A stretch of DNA of 64,000 bases from Klebsiella pneumoniae (GTDB lineage Bacteria > Myxococcota_A > UBA796 > SXON01). How positions within the stretch are numbered: the first letter of the stretch is position 1; every line of letters begins with the position of its first letter. Position numbers and translations under genes: made by a program. The notes below the pieces were generated by a model. It ran no database searches. It saw nothing but the letters and a program-made list of their open reading frames with translations, and was not told the origin of the DNA. Below are positions 25,232-33,774 of the stretch, piece by piece. Where the stretch lies: contig CAMAWH010000006.1 of the NCBI GenBank assembly GCA_945861635.1, positions 83,692 through 147,691 of the forward strand, given 5' to 3'.

Positions 25232-26155
25232 TCACGCCCCCGACGTCGCAAGCAGCCGGTGACAGAGCGCTGCCCACGCATCCATTCCCGACACACCGAC
25301 CGCGGATTCGACGTCCGAGTTGTAGTTGGTGTTCATGTTGATGTCGTAGGTATAGCGGCGACCATCCTTCCCTTCGACGAACTCGATCCCCGCGGCGTCG
25401 ATGCGGTGATCGGCGCAAAACGCGAGATACGCGCGAACGGTTGGGTCGTCAGCGGTGAGGGGGGATACGCCGAACGTGCCCGAATCGCCAACCGGGCAAA
25501 AGGCGTCGTTGATCTGGCAGGCGTCGGCCGGGCAGAGTTGGAAGCCGCCCGCCGTGGACGCCTGGAGCGCATACAAAAACCGGCCATCCACGAGTTCAAC
25601 GCGGGTAATGAACGGTTCCGCGGGTTCAACGTACTGTTGCAGGAGGGTGATCCCGTCGAAAGCGGGCTCGAAGGCATGTCCACCCACGTACGCATCGAAG
25701 CTGTCCAACTCGCGGAAAAGCTGCACGCCGAGCCCCTTCCCTCCCTGATTGTGTTTCGTGATGAAGGGGAGTTGCATGGCGCGGGCCGCGTCCACCAGTG
25801 CCGCACGTCCCGCAACCGCAATCGTCCGCGGCGACAGGATTCCCGCTGCGTCCAGCGCCGCGTGCTGCCTCACCTTGCTGATTTCCAGAGCAAACGAACG
25901 GTCACCGTTGACGACGCGCCTCCCCCATCGCGCGAGCACCGGAAGGTACTCCCGCAGGTAAAGGATGCCATCCCCGTGATCACGCGTGTGCGCAGACGGG
26001 CTCATGCGATTGACGTACAAACCGGGCGCCGGTTCCGCGTGGACGTCAAAAGCGCCGCCCGTGACCAATACAGGCCGCCACGGCAGGGCGGCACGGTCGA
26101 GAGCGTCCCCCAGGGCCGGGAGCCACGCATCATTTTCAAACAGAACGTGAATCAT
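25232..26155 (-). CDS. ATP-grasp enzyme, RimK/glutamate-ligase-like
   Basis: This 307-residue protein is the first gene of the minus-strand metal operon and starts at ATG 26155. ATP-grasp features are SKVRQHAALDAAGI, the P-loop-like KHNQGGKGLGVQLF, and the magnesium-binding IEFVEGKDGRRYTYDINMN followed by TNYNSD. RimK-type ligases add amino acids to peptides or cofactors. The substrate is not known. Its position ahead of a copper oxidase suggests a role in modifying a metal-related peptide or a thiol, but this is speculation; it may merely share the promoter. The frame is open upstream to 26569, without similarity. Confidence 0.8.
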   Translation of the reverse strand: MIHVLFENDAWLPALGDALDRAALPWRPVLVTGGAFDVHAEPAPGLYVNRMSPSAHTRDHGDGILYLREYLPVLARWGRRVVNGDRSFALEISKVRQHAALDAAGILSPRTIAVAGRAALVDAARAMQLPFITKHNQGGKGLGVQLFRELDSFDAYVGGHAFEPAFDGITLLQQYVEPAEPFITRVELVDGRFLYALQASTAGGFQLCPADACQINDAFCPVGDSGTFGVSPLTADDPTVRAYLAFCADHRIDAAGIEFVEGKDGRRYTYDINMNTNYNSDVESAVGVSGMDAWAALCHRLLATSGA

Positions 26156-26190
26156 GGGGGTGGCGTACCGTAGCCGACCGCACCGCGCAG

Positions 26191-26210
26191 TTGTGACTGA
26201 TTTTGTCACA
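26191..26210. promoter_or_regulatory. Inverted repeat in the divergent promoter region of the metal operon
   Basis: TGTGAC (26192-26197) and GTCACA (26205-26210) form a perfect inverted repeat separated by TGATTTT, in the 187-bp gap between the ATP-grasp start (26155, minus) and the lipoprotein start (26343, plus). The region is A+T-richer than its surroundings. It may be the operator of the metal operon. The half-site spacing does not fit a CRP site. Confidence 0.4.
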
Positions 26211-26342
26211 CTGTAATCAAAGACATCACTTTCTGCGCGAAACGGCGCGGAGGAGTGACCGCGAGCGCCACGTGTACGCGAAATCGTTACCGGTGCGGAT
26301 CCGCAAGCCCTAGTATACTCGTACGCCCTTCGGAGTCTGCCC

Positions 26343-27437
26343 ATGCACGTTCTAATGCTCCTCGCTTGCGTCGGAACGGAGGAAGGCGCCGGCGCAAACG
26401 GTGCCACAACCACAGCTCTCGGCGTCGGGGACGGGGAATTGGACGCCGGCGCCGCGGACTGGACGTACATCCTGGGAGACGAGGAACAGCTCACTGACCC
26501 GCGCGATATGGGCTTCGACCCTGACGGCAACCTGTGGATCGCGAACCGGAAGGATGACCGCACCTTCATCGTTTCGGACCCGGGTACGGCCGATCAGGAC
26601 TACGACCGTCGAAAGGATGGCTACGCCGAACACTTCATGGAGGAAACGGCGGCGTTGGCGTTCGAGGACACCTCCGGCGCCAACGACTTCGGGAACGAAT
26701 TCGGTTCCTGCGGGGAGTCGCTGAACACGTACAACGATTCCGGTCCGCCGAACGAGCTGATGGGTCCGGTACTGTGGTCTGCGGACCTTGATATTTTCGC
26801 CGAGGAAAATCCTTCAGGCGCGGGCAGCCACCTCGACATGCTCCACGAGAGCCCCAATTGTGTCGGCATCGCGTGGGAGCAGGACAGCGTCTATTGGGTG
26901 TTTGACGGCTTCCATTCGGCGGTCGTGCGCTACGACTTCCAGGTTGACCACGGCATCGGCCAGGACGACCACCGCGACGGCGTGATCTACCAACTCTCGG
27001 AGGTGGAGGTCACCCGGGTCCAGGACGCGCCGGGTCACATGGAGATCGACCGATCCACGGGCATCCTTTACGTCGCCGACACCGGGGGCGGGCGCGTGCT
27101 CTGGATCGACACCGGTACCGGGGAAAAGGGCAGCAAGATCAGGCAGCCGCAGGAACCGATCGACGCATACGCGGAGTGGGATGGTGCCGAGTGGGGCGAG
27201 TTGATCACCGGTCTGGACCGCCCGGGTGGTCTGGCGCTGGACGGGAAAGGCCACCTGTTCGTTGGCGAGTTCGGGACCGGCGTGCTGCACGCCTACGATC
27301 TGGATGGCGGCGCGATCCAATCGCTCGATACGACCTGGGGCGAGGGCGCGCTTTACGGCATCGAGATCGGTCCAGACGGGGCGTTGTGGGCCGTGAATAA
27401 CGACCAGAAGGCGGTCCATCGGCTGGAACCCGAGTAG
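26343..27437 (+). CDS. NHL-type beta-propeller lipoprotein
   Basis: The 364-residue protein begins MHVLMLLAC, with the lipid-modified Cys at position 9; GGAG eight bases upstream supports this start. TATACT at 26313-26318 could be its -10 element. The body is a repeated beta-propeller with DPRDMGFDPDGNLWIANR, TGILYVADTGGGRVLWID, RPGGLALDGKGHLFVGEFG and GIEIGPDGALWAVNN, typical NHL/SMP-30 blades. These proteins often bind ligands or proteins at the cell surface. It is divergent from the metal operon and upstream of a ZIP-like transporter and SodC, which hints at a metal link. Confidence 0.83.
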   Translation: MHVLMLLACVGTEEGAGANGATTTALGVGDGELDAGAADWTYILGDEEQLTDPRDMGFDPDGNLWIANRKDDRTFIVSDPGTADQDYDRRKDGYAEHFMEETAALAFEDTSGANDFGNEFGSCGESLNTYNDSGPPNELMGPVLWSADLDIFAEENPSGAGSHLDMLHESPNCVGIAWEQDSVYWVFDGFHSAVVRYDFQVDHGIGQDDHRDGVIYQLSEVEVTRVQDAPGHMEIDRSTGILYVADTGGGRVLWIDTGTGEKGSKIRQPQEPIDAYAEWDGAEWGELITGLDRPGGLALDGKGHLFVGEFGTGVLHAYDLDGGAIQSLDTTWGEGALYGIEIGPDGALWAVNNDQKAVHRLEPE

Positions 27438-27501
27438 CGGGTTCCGTTCGGCCCGCGCACTTCGGGCCCGCGAGCGGCCGGGTTAGCTCTCGCGCCCGAC
27501 C

Positions 27502-28431
27502 ATGTCCGCGCTCCTCCTCGCCATTCTTGCGCTCGTGCTCCCTGCGGCGTTCGCCGGGCAGGTCCGCGAGCGTCCGGGCGTCGCGTCGCTGCTCGATGGC
27601 GTGGTGCTCGGCGGCATCGGCGCGCTGATCGCGTTCGGAGTGCTGCCGGAGGCGGCGGAAGCCAGTCGCATGGCCGCGATCGGCGGACTCGCCGTCGGAC
27701 TGGCGTTTCCGTACGTCGCGGAGCGGATCGGCATCGGCGGCAAGGACGTGGACGGGGCGAGTCTGGTGGTCGGGCAGCTCGCCTTGGCGTTGCACGCGGC
27801 GCTTGACGGGGCGAGTTTGTCAACCGGTGACGCTCGCCTCACGACGGCCGTGCTGCTCCACCAGGCCCCGGTCGGCCTCGCCGTCTGGGCGTCAACACGC
27901 GCCCGCTTCGGTGGAGGGGCGGCCTGGGGCGCGCTGGTTGCAATGGCAGCCACGACGGCACTCGGGTACGCAGCTGGAGAGGGTCTGTTCGCGAAGGCGA
28001 ATCCGGCGACGCTGGCCGGGTTTCAGGCGCTTGCCGGCGGGACGCTTTTGCATGTGGTCGGACACGCGCCGCTCGCTGAGGAAACGCGACCGCGAGCGGC
28101 CGGCGTTGGCGCATTGGTGGCGTTTGTGGCCGTGGCGGTTGGACCCGGCGGACACGGCGAGTTTCCGCGGCTGCTCTACGTGGCCGCGCCGTGGGTGCTC
28201 GCGGGAGGATGCGTGCTCGCAGCGGCATCGCGGAGCGCAACGAAGGCTGCCCGCCTTACGACGGTATCACTCGCGGTCGCTGCGATCGTGCTCGCGGGGC
28301 GCGTGCCGAATCCTCCCATCGTGGGATGGCGCGTTGCCTGCGCGGGGTTGGTTTCCATCGCGCTTGCCGCTCTTCTGCTCCGGGAGGGTCCCCGCGGATG
28401 GTTACAATCCCACCACCACCCCCACGATTGA
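27502..28431 (+). CDS. ZIP-family-like metal transporter
   Basis: The 309-residue protein has about eight hydrophobic segments. The ZIP metal-site signatures are recognisable: HAALDGASL in one helix (ZIP helix 4 type H-x3-DG) and LLHQAPVGLAVW in the next (helix 5 type, with Gln in place of the usual Glu in HExP). Another His/Gly helix, GGTLLHVVGHAPLAEE, follows. The C-terminus ends SHHHPHD, a possible metal-binding tail. ZIP proteins usually import zinc, iron or manganese. It is seven bases upstream of the SodC start, so the two are probably one transcript, with metal supply to the dismutase an attractive idea. Confidence 0.75.
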   Translation: MSALLLAILALVLPAAFAGQVRERPGVASLLDGVVLGGIGALIAFGVLPEAAEASRMAAIGGLAVGLAFPYVAERIGIGGKDVDGASLVVGQLALALHAALDGASLSTGDARLTTAVLLHQAPVGLAVWASTRARFGGGAAWGALVAMAATTALGYAAGEGLFAKANPATLAGFQALAGGTLLHVVGHAPLAEETRPRAAGVGALVAFVAVAVGPGGHGEFPRLLYVAAPWVLAGGCVLAAASRSATKAARLTTVSLAVAAIVLAGRVPNPPIVGWRVACAGLVSIALAALLLREGPRGWLQSHHHPHD

Positions 28432-28438
28432 GGTTTCC

Positions 28439-28936
28439 ATGCTGATCATCGTCGCCCTTGCCCTCGCGGAGGGGCCCGCCTCGAATCCCAGGCCGCCCCC
28501 GGTGCTCGCGCTCGCCGCGCTGGAATCGCGATCCGGCTCTACCGTTACGGGTACGGTGGCGTTCAAACAGGACGGTCCGATGGTACACGTGACCATCGAT
28601 CTCGCCGCCGCAACCCCGGGAGATCACGCCGTGCACATCCATGAAAAGGGCGATTGTTCCGCGCCCGATGCGGCCAGCGCCGGCTCGCACTTCAACCCGA
28701 AGAAGATGGACCACGGCGACGTTGCGACGGCGCACCATCACCCTGGCGATTTCGGAAACGTGACGGTTGCCGCGGACGGAAAGGGTCACAAGGAGTTCGA
28801 CACCGACAGCTTCACGCTGATGGGCGGCGAGTTGAACGTCACCGGGCTCGCGATCATCGTGCACGAGAAGCCGGACGACTTTGGCCAGCCGACCGGCAAC
28901 GCTGGCGGGCGGCAGGCCTGCGGAGTCATCAAATAA
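28439..28936 (+). CDS. sodC: Cu/Zn superoxide dismutase
   Basis: This 165-residue protein starts at ATG 28439, with GAGG five bases upstream, and has a short leader MLIIVALALA. All SodC ligand motifs are visible: HVTIDL, HAVHIHEKGDC, the zinc loop SHFNPKK...HHHPGDFGN, and the C-terminal GGRQACGVI with the disulfide Cys. The enzyme removes superoxide in the periplasm using copper and zinc. It ends six bases from the convergent mutase gene. Confidence 0.95.
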   Translation: MLIIVALALAEGPASNPRPPPVLALAALESRSGSTVTGTVAFKQDGPMVHVTIDLAAATPGDHAVHIHEKGDCSAPDAASAGSHFNPKKMDHGDVATAHHHPGDFGNVTVAADGKGHKEFDTDSFTLMGGELNVTGLAIIVHEKPDDFGQPTGNAGGRQACGVIK

Positions 28937-28942
28937 TCGTCG

Positions 28943-30451
28943 TCAGATGACGACGCTCTCCCGGTACTCCCCGAAGACCGCGCGCAAGCCATCCGCAACC
29001 TCGCCAAGCGTGGCGCGCGCCTCGACGGCCGCCAGAATGTGCGGAACGACGTTGTCTGTTCCGCGCGCCACGGCGGTCAGCCGGGCCACGGCGTCCGCCG
29101 AGGCGGTTGCATTTCTGGCAGCTTTGAACACCTTTAGCCTGGCAACTTGCGCGACCTCCAGTGCCTTGTCCACGCGGAGCAGGTTGGTCGGCGGCGACTC
29201 GCTCTCCACAAAGGCATTCACGCCGACGACAATCGCCTCCTTTTTCTCAATCGCGAGCTGCGCAACGTAGGCAGCGTTCTGGATTTCACGCTGAGGGAAT
29301 CCGCGCTCGATTGCGGACACCATGCCACCCAACGCATCGATCTCCGCGATCAGCGCATTCGCCTCCGCTTCGAGCCGATCGGTCATGGCCTCGACGACGT
29401 AGCTGCCGCCGAAGGGATCGACGTGCGCAACCACGCCCGACTCGTATGCAATCACCTGCTGCGTCCGCAAGGCAAGCGTGGCGCTCGCTTCGCTGGGCAG
29501 CGCCAGCGCTTCGTCCCTACTGTTGGTGTGCAGCGATTGGGTCCCGCCCATCACGGCGGCGAAAGCCTGCAAGGTGACGCGTGCCACGTTCGTGTCGATC
29601 TGCTGCGCCGTCAGCGTGCTGCCTCCCGTCTGCGTATGGAACCGTAGCGTCTGCGAGCGAGCATCCATCGACCCGAAACGGTCACGCATGATATGCGCCC
29701 ACATGCGGCGGGCCGCGCGAAACTTGCCAACCTCTTCCAGGAAGTCGTTGTGCGCGTTGAAAAAGAACGACAGTCGTGGTGCAAAGTCATCGACCCGCAG
29801 CCCCGCCGCAACCGCCGCCTCGACGTAGGCAATGCCATCGGCAAGGGTAAACGCCAACTCCTGCGCGGCCGTCGAACCCGCCTCGCGAATGTGGTAGCCC
29901 GAGATGGAGATCGTGTTCCATTGGGACACCTCAACCCCGCACCACGCGAACAGGTCCGTGATGATGCGCATGGACGCGCGAGGAGGGTAGATGTAGGTGC
30001 CACGCGCGATGTATTCCTTCAATACATCGTTCTGAATGGTTCCCCGCAATGCCGACGGGGCGATGCCTCGGCTGCGTGCCACCGCGACATACAAGGCAAG
30101 CAGCGTGGATGCCGTTGCGTTGATGGTCATGCTGGTCGACACCTTGTCCAGGGGAATGGAATCGAATAAAGTAGCCATGTCCTCGATCGTGTCGATCGCG
30201 ACGCCGACCTTTCCTACTTCTCCTGCGGCCATCGGATGATCACTGTCGTAGCCCATCTGTGTCGGCAAATCGAACGCGACAGACAGGCCTGTCTGCCCCC
30301 GCGCCAAGAGGTAGCGATAACGCTCGTTCGACTGTTTGGCGTCACCAAACCCGGCGTACTGGCGCATGGTCCACAGGCGCGCTCGATACATCGTCGGGTG
30401 GATGCCGCGCGTGTAGGGAAAGGCGCCGGCCTCATCAATACGCGCGCTCAT
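28943..30451 (-). CDS. Methylmalonyl-CoA mutase, catalytic subunit without B12 domain
   Basis: The 502-residue protein matches the catalytic TIM-barrel chain of split mutases. Landmarks are [76 protein letters not shown] and [10 protein letters not shown]. No DxHxxG cobalamin-binding motif occurs at the C-terminus, so a separate B12-binding subunit must be encoded elsewhere. It isomerises methylmalonyl-CoA and succinyl-CoA. Related ICM or ethylmalonyl mutase chains look similar, so substrate is inferred from the carboxylase genes upstream. The start overlaps the biotin-carrier stop as ATGA. Confidence 0.9.
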   Translation of the reverse strand: MSARIDEAGAFPYTRGIHPTMYRARLWTMRQYAGFGDAKQSNERYRYLLARGQTGLSVAFDLPTQMGYDSDHPMAAGEVGKVGVAIDTIEDMATLFDSIPLDKVSTSMTINATASTLLALYVAVARSRGIAPSALRGTIQNDVLKEYIARGTYIYPPRASMRIITDLFAWCGVEVSQWNTISISGYHIREAGSTAAQELAFTLADGIAYVEAAVAAGLRVDDFAPRLSFFFNAHNDFLEEVGKFRAARRMWAHIMRDRFGSMDARSQTLRFHTQTGGSTLTAQQIDTNVARVTLQAFAAVMGGTQSLHTNSRDEALALPSEASATLALRTQQVIAYESGVVAHVDPFGGSYVVEAMTDRLEAEANALIAEIDALGGMVSAIERGFPQREIQNAAYVAQLAIEKKEAIVVGVNAFVESESPPTNLLRVDKALEVAQVARLKVFKAARNATASADAVARLTAVARGTDNVVPHILAAVEARATLGEVADGLRAVFGEYRESVVI

Positions 30452-30942
30452 CCTTCGATCCGCGCCAACCGCGTGCCGGCCTCGACGGCCACCCCCTCGG
30501 CAATGTAGATGTCGGCAACCACACCATCGATCGGCGACTTCATCTCATTCTCCATCTTCATGGCTTCGACCACGAGTACGGGCTGGCCCTTCGTCACCGT
30601 ATCGCCCACGGCCACCATGATCTTCACAACGCGGCCCGGCATCTGCGTCGTGATGGTGCCGCCCGCCGGCGCAGCGCCGAGGCGTAACGCCTTCCGGCGA
30701 GGATCCTCCACGCCGACTTGCGTCGTCAATCCCATGACATCGACGAGGTACCCGCCTTCCGTCGGCACACATCCGGCCTCCCAACTCTCCCCGTCGATGA
30801 GCATCTGGTACGCCTCCGGGGTCGGGCGCCGCAGGTCGACGAGGTGAGATTCTCCCGGCCACGACAACCTATACATCCTCTCCCCTGTCGGCTCGATGTC
30901 CACGACACGGGTGGTCTCCCCGATGGTGACTTCGTATTTCAA
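30448..30942 (-). CDS. Biotin carboxyl carrier protein of acyl-CoA carboxylase
   Basis: The 164-residue protein has an N-terminal beta domain ([17 protein letters not shown]) and a C-terminal biotinyl domain with the biotin-accepting lysine in [13 protein letters not shown] 30942 is selected because GGAGG lies five bases upstream and because it overlaps the carboxylase stop as TTGA; a GTG at 30966 is less favourable. It carries the activated CO2 from the biotin carboxylase to the carboxyltransferase, which is not in this window. Confidence 0.9.
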   Translation of the reverse strand: MKYEVTIGETTRVVDIEPTGERMYRLSWPGESHLVDLRRPTPEAYQMLIDGESWEAGCVPTEGGYLVDVMGLTTQVGVEDPRRKALRLGAAPAGGTITTQMPGRVVKIMVAVGDTVTKGQPVLVVEAMKMENEMKSPIDGVVADIYIAEGVAVEAGTRLARIEG

Positions 30943-32441
30943 CGGACCCTCCCTGCACGCTTCCACGCGCTCTCCTTCGAGTGCTCTCCTCGTGACACGC
31001 GGGCCGGCCGCGTATCCGCCTCATACCTGGCAAGTGTGGCCGCTATCGTCGCAATGCGATCGTTGCGGGCGCCCTCGGTCAGACGCGCCATGCGCTCAGC
31101 GGAGAGGAACCCCGTTGAGTAGGTTCCGACGGCAAAATCAGGATCCCGTAACAGTTGGTTGAAAAATGGAATCGAGGTGCGAATGCCCCGGATTCGATAT
31201 TCCCGCAGCGCGCGTATCGTTCGGCTGATCGCCTCCTCCCGATCGGCGCCCCAGACCACCAACTTCGCGACCAGCGGATCGTAATGGATGGGAACCTCAT
31301 AGCCGGCGTAGACCCCAGAGTCTACGCGAACCCACGGCCCCCCTGGCTCCCGCAGCCCCGTGATTTTTCCCGGCGCCGGCGCAAAGTTGTTCGCGGGATC
31401 TTCCGCGTACACCCGGCACTCTATCGCGTGTCCAGTCTGCCGCACGTCCGCCTGCGTGAACCAGAGCTTCTCACCTGCCGCGATCCGAATCTGCGCGCGC
31501 GCAAGGTCGATGCCCGTGACCATTTCCGTGATGGGGTGCTCAACCTGCAAGCGGGTGTTCATCTCCAGGAAATAGAACTCCCCCGATGCCTGCGAATACA
31601 GAAACTCGATGGTGCCCGCGCCCACGTAGTTCACGGCCTCCGCTGCTTGTACCGCCACCGCGGCCATCGCCAGGCGCGTGTGGTCGGGCAAGACAGTACA
31701 CGGGGTCTCCTCGACCACCTTCTGGTTCCGCCGCTGGACGGAGCAATCACGCTCGTAGAGGTGGACGGTCGTTCCGTAAGCGTCCGCGAGCACCTGGATC
31801 TCGACGTGCTTCGGATCCTCGACGAACTTTTCCAGGTAGACGGCGTCATCCTTGAAGCTTTTGGCCGCCTCCGACCGCGCCGAACGCCACGCGCTGGCAA
31901 AGTCCTCGGCGCGATCGACGCGCCGCATCCCCTTCCCTCCCCCGCCAGCCGCCGCCTTCAGCATCACCGGGAAGCCCATCCGGCTCGCGATGGCGAGCGC
32001 CTCTTCCTCTGTAGAGATCGACTCAGCCGTTCCCGGCACGACCGGCACGCCAGCGGCGATCATCCGTTGCCGGGCGCCGGTCTTCGAGCCCATCGACACG
32101 ATGGAGTCCGGCGAAGGCCCGATCCACACCAGCCCGGCGTCCATGACGGCCTGCGCAAACTCCGCGTTCTCCGACAAAAATCCGTACCCGGGGTGGATCG
32201 CCTGCGCCCCCGACTTCTTGGCCACGTCGATGATCACGTCACCCCGCAAGTACGACTCCGCGGATGGCGCCGGCCCGATGCCGTACGCCTCACCCGCGTT
32301 GCGCACATGCAATGCGCCTCGATCGACCTCGGAAAACACGGCGACGGTGCGAACCCCGAGTTCGTGGCAGGCGCGGATCACCCGCACGGCAATCTCTCCG
32401 CGGTTCGCAATGAGTACTTTTTCAAACGGTGGCGTTTTCAT
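30939..32441 (-). CDS. Biotin carboxylase subunit of acetyl/propionyl-CoA carboxylase
   Basis: The 500-residue protein begins MKTPPFEKVLIANRGEIAVR. ATP-grasp features include KAAAGGGGKGMR, the catalytic stretch EMNTRLQVEHP, ERDCSVQRRNQK and HPGYGFLSENAEFA. It carboxylates the biotin carrier at the cost of ATP. The gene is first in the minus-strand operon with carrier and mutase, forming part of a propionate-to-succinyl-CoA route. The last 50 residues (EADTRPARVSRGEH) extend slightly beyond the usual C-terminus. Confidence 0.93.
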   Translation of the reverse strand: MKTPPFEKVLIANRGEIAVRVIRACHELGVRTVAVFSEVDRGALHVRNAGEAYGIGPAPSAESYLRGDVIIDVAKKSGAQAIHPGYGFLSENAEFAQAVMDAGLVWIGPSPDSIVSMGSKTGARQRMIAAGVPVVPGTAESISTEEEALAIASRMGFPVMLKAAAGGGGKGMRRVDRAEDFASAWRSARSEAAKSFKDDAVYLEKFVEDPKHVEIQVLADAYGTTVHLYERDCSVQRRNQKVVEETPCTVLPDHTRLAMAAVAVQAAEAVNYVGAGTIEFLYSQASGEFYFLEMNTRLQVEHPITEMVTGIDLARAQIRIAAGEKLWFTQADVRQTGHAIECRVYAEDPANNFAPAPGKITGLREPGGPWVRVDSGVYAGYEVPIHYDPLVAKLVVWGADREEAISRTIRALREYRIRGIRTSIPFFNQLLRDPDFAVGTYSTGFLSAERMARLTEGARNDRIATIAATLARYEADTRPARVSRGEHSKESAWKRAGRVR

Positions 32442-32502
32442 CGCATCGGACTCTAACGCCCCGGCCCCGTCGATCCGACTCTATGGTTGTACGGAGCCGC
32501 CC

Positions 32503-32604
32503 ATGCCAGAGACCATCTCCCCCGACCAACTTCTCTTTATACTTGCCGAAGCCTTCGGCGAGATGAACGACGTCACCGCATTTCTGGAGGACGACCATGT
32601 CTAA
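32503..32604 (+). CDS. Micro-ORF 1: acidic 33-residue peptide
   Basis: ATG 32503 has GGAG seven bases upstream. The product, MPETISPDQLLFILAEAFGE and thirteen more residues ending LEDDHV, is acidic (about nine Asp/Glu, no Lys or Arg) and predicted to be largely an amphipathic helix. It lies divergent from the biotin carboxylase gene. The next micro-ORF starts inside its last codons, in another frame, with GGAGG within this ORF. No family was recognised. The two strong ribosome-binding sites are the main evidence for expression. Confidence 0.55.
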   Translation: MPETISPDQLLFILAEAFGEMNDVTAFLEDDHV

Positions 32605-32692
32605 ATCTGTTCTCAAACCAGCTCACCCGATCGACGTCGTCCTCACCATCCTCCGCGCGAAGGCCGTGTGGGAGAAACGACAGGCAAAATAA
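32597..32692 (+). CDS. Micro-ORF 2: basic 31-residue peptide
   Basis: ATG 32597 has GGAGG six bases upstream and overlaps micro-ORF 1 by eight bases. The peptide, MSKSVLKPAHPIDVVLTILR then AKAVWEKRQAK, is basic (seven Lys/Arg) and looks like one amphipathic helix after a short N-terminal arm. The opposite charge of its neighbour suggests the two peptides could bind each other. The first codons are A/T-rich for this genome, as at efficiently translated starts. No homologue is recognised. The 37-bp gap to the following lipoprotein gene permits one transcript. Confidence 0.55.
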   Translation: MSKSVLKPAHPIDVVLTILRAKAVWEKRQAK

Positions 32693-32729
32693 ACGGCCGG
32701 GAGACAACGGTGGTACCGTTGCGTTCGTG

Positions 32730-33725
32730 ATGACGCTTCCGCAACGCTGGTACCGCCTCGCTTCTGTGACCCTCATGCTCGTTTCATCCGGCGACATCGG
32801 GTGTACGGGCGGGAAAGGCGCGCCGAGCGCCGCTGACGGAGAGGGCGAACCTGACTCCGGCCGCGACTCCGGGGCCGGTGCTGGCCCCGGTCGCATCCAC
32901 CTCGTCTACATGGGCAGCGCATCCAGCGGGGATGTCGGCCGGGACGACGACCCCCACCTCATCTACACGGCCACCAGTGACGACGGCGTGAATTTCAAGG
33001 AAGACGGCCTCATCTTCACGAGTGAAGACCGTAACGATCCGGACATTTTTCCGGCGGCCACCGGCTTCGGCCTGTTGACCAGCAACGGTCCGACGCTGAA
33101 CTACGCGACCTCGGACACGCTCGCGGGCACGTTCACCGAGGGCACTGAGCTCTCCTGGCGCGGCGGCGGTGGTTCGTCCACGCTCTCGATCAACGGTGTT
33201 CAACAAGTATTTTTTTGTGGCTTCGGGGCCATCGACGTCTCACCCCTCGAACTCGACCCGCCTGCCCTCGGCACGCCCGCCCACGCGCTTTCGAACCCCC
33301 ACGGTGCCGGGTTCATCTGCGATCCAAACGTCGTGAAATTCGGCGAAGCGGACTATCGCATGTACTACCACTGGACGCCCGAGTTGAGCGCGCTGCCGTA
33401 TCGGCATATTGTGTATGGGGCTTCCTCGACGGACGGACTGAACTTCACGGCGATAGACGAGGCGATCTACGAACAGGCTTCCGTCCCCGGTGCGGTGGTC
33501 CGGGAAGGCGTCATCTACCTGTACGCGGTAGACGGAGAGGGGGGCGGCCATCCAGATGACGACAGCGGCCACAAAGACGGGGACAGCGGCAAGGACGACC
33601 CGCCCTCGGGGTTGATCGTTGGCATCAGCGCCGATGGCGGCGGCACCTGGGACTTTCAGAAGGTGCTCTTCGAAAATGCGGCGATGCCGCAGGCCTACGA
33701 CCCGGATCCGATCCTCGCCCCTTGA
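32730..33725 (+). CDS. Beta-propeller lipoprotein (glycosidase-like fold)
   Basis: The 331-residue protein from ATG 32730 has a signal-like N-terminus (RLASVTLMLVSSGDIGC) with a non-ideal lipobox, then an Asp/Gly-rich linker. Blades include VYMGSASSGDVGRDDDPHLIY, TSDDGVNFKEDGLIF, NPHGAGFICDPNVVKFGEADYRMYY and ASSTDGLNF, resembling five-bladed GH43/GH117-type propellers in which DDPH and DPNVV line the centre. An acidic His/Asp loop (HPDDDSGHKDGDSGKDD) is inserted late. Enzymatic activity is unproven. Start could be GTG 32727. Confidence 0.75.
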   Translation: MTLPQRWYRLASVTLMLVSSGDIGCTGGKGAPSAADGEGEPDSGRDSGAGAGPGRIHLVYMGSASSGDVGRDDDPHLIYTATSDDGVNFKEDGLIFTSEDRNDPDIFPAATGFGLLTSNGPTLNYATSDTLAGTFTEGTELSWRGGGGSSTLSINGVQQVFFCGFGAIDVSPLELDPPALGTPAHALSNPHGAGFICDPNVVKFGEADYRMYYHWTPELSALPYRHIVYGASSTDGLNFTAIDEAIYEQASVPGAVVREGVIYLYAVDGEGGGHPDDDSGHKDGDSGKDDPPSGLIVGISADGGGTWDFQKVLFENAAMPQAYDPDPILAP

Positions 33726-33774
33726 CACGTCAACAAGGATGCGCGATTCTCTCTCCGACCCACCTCGGAAGATC

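Noticed and set aside
26192..26210. CRP-type site TGTGA...TCACA
   Set aside because: The spacing between the half-sites is nine bases rather than the six of the CRP consensus. It is kept only as an unassigned inverted repeat.
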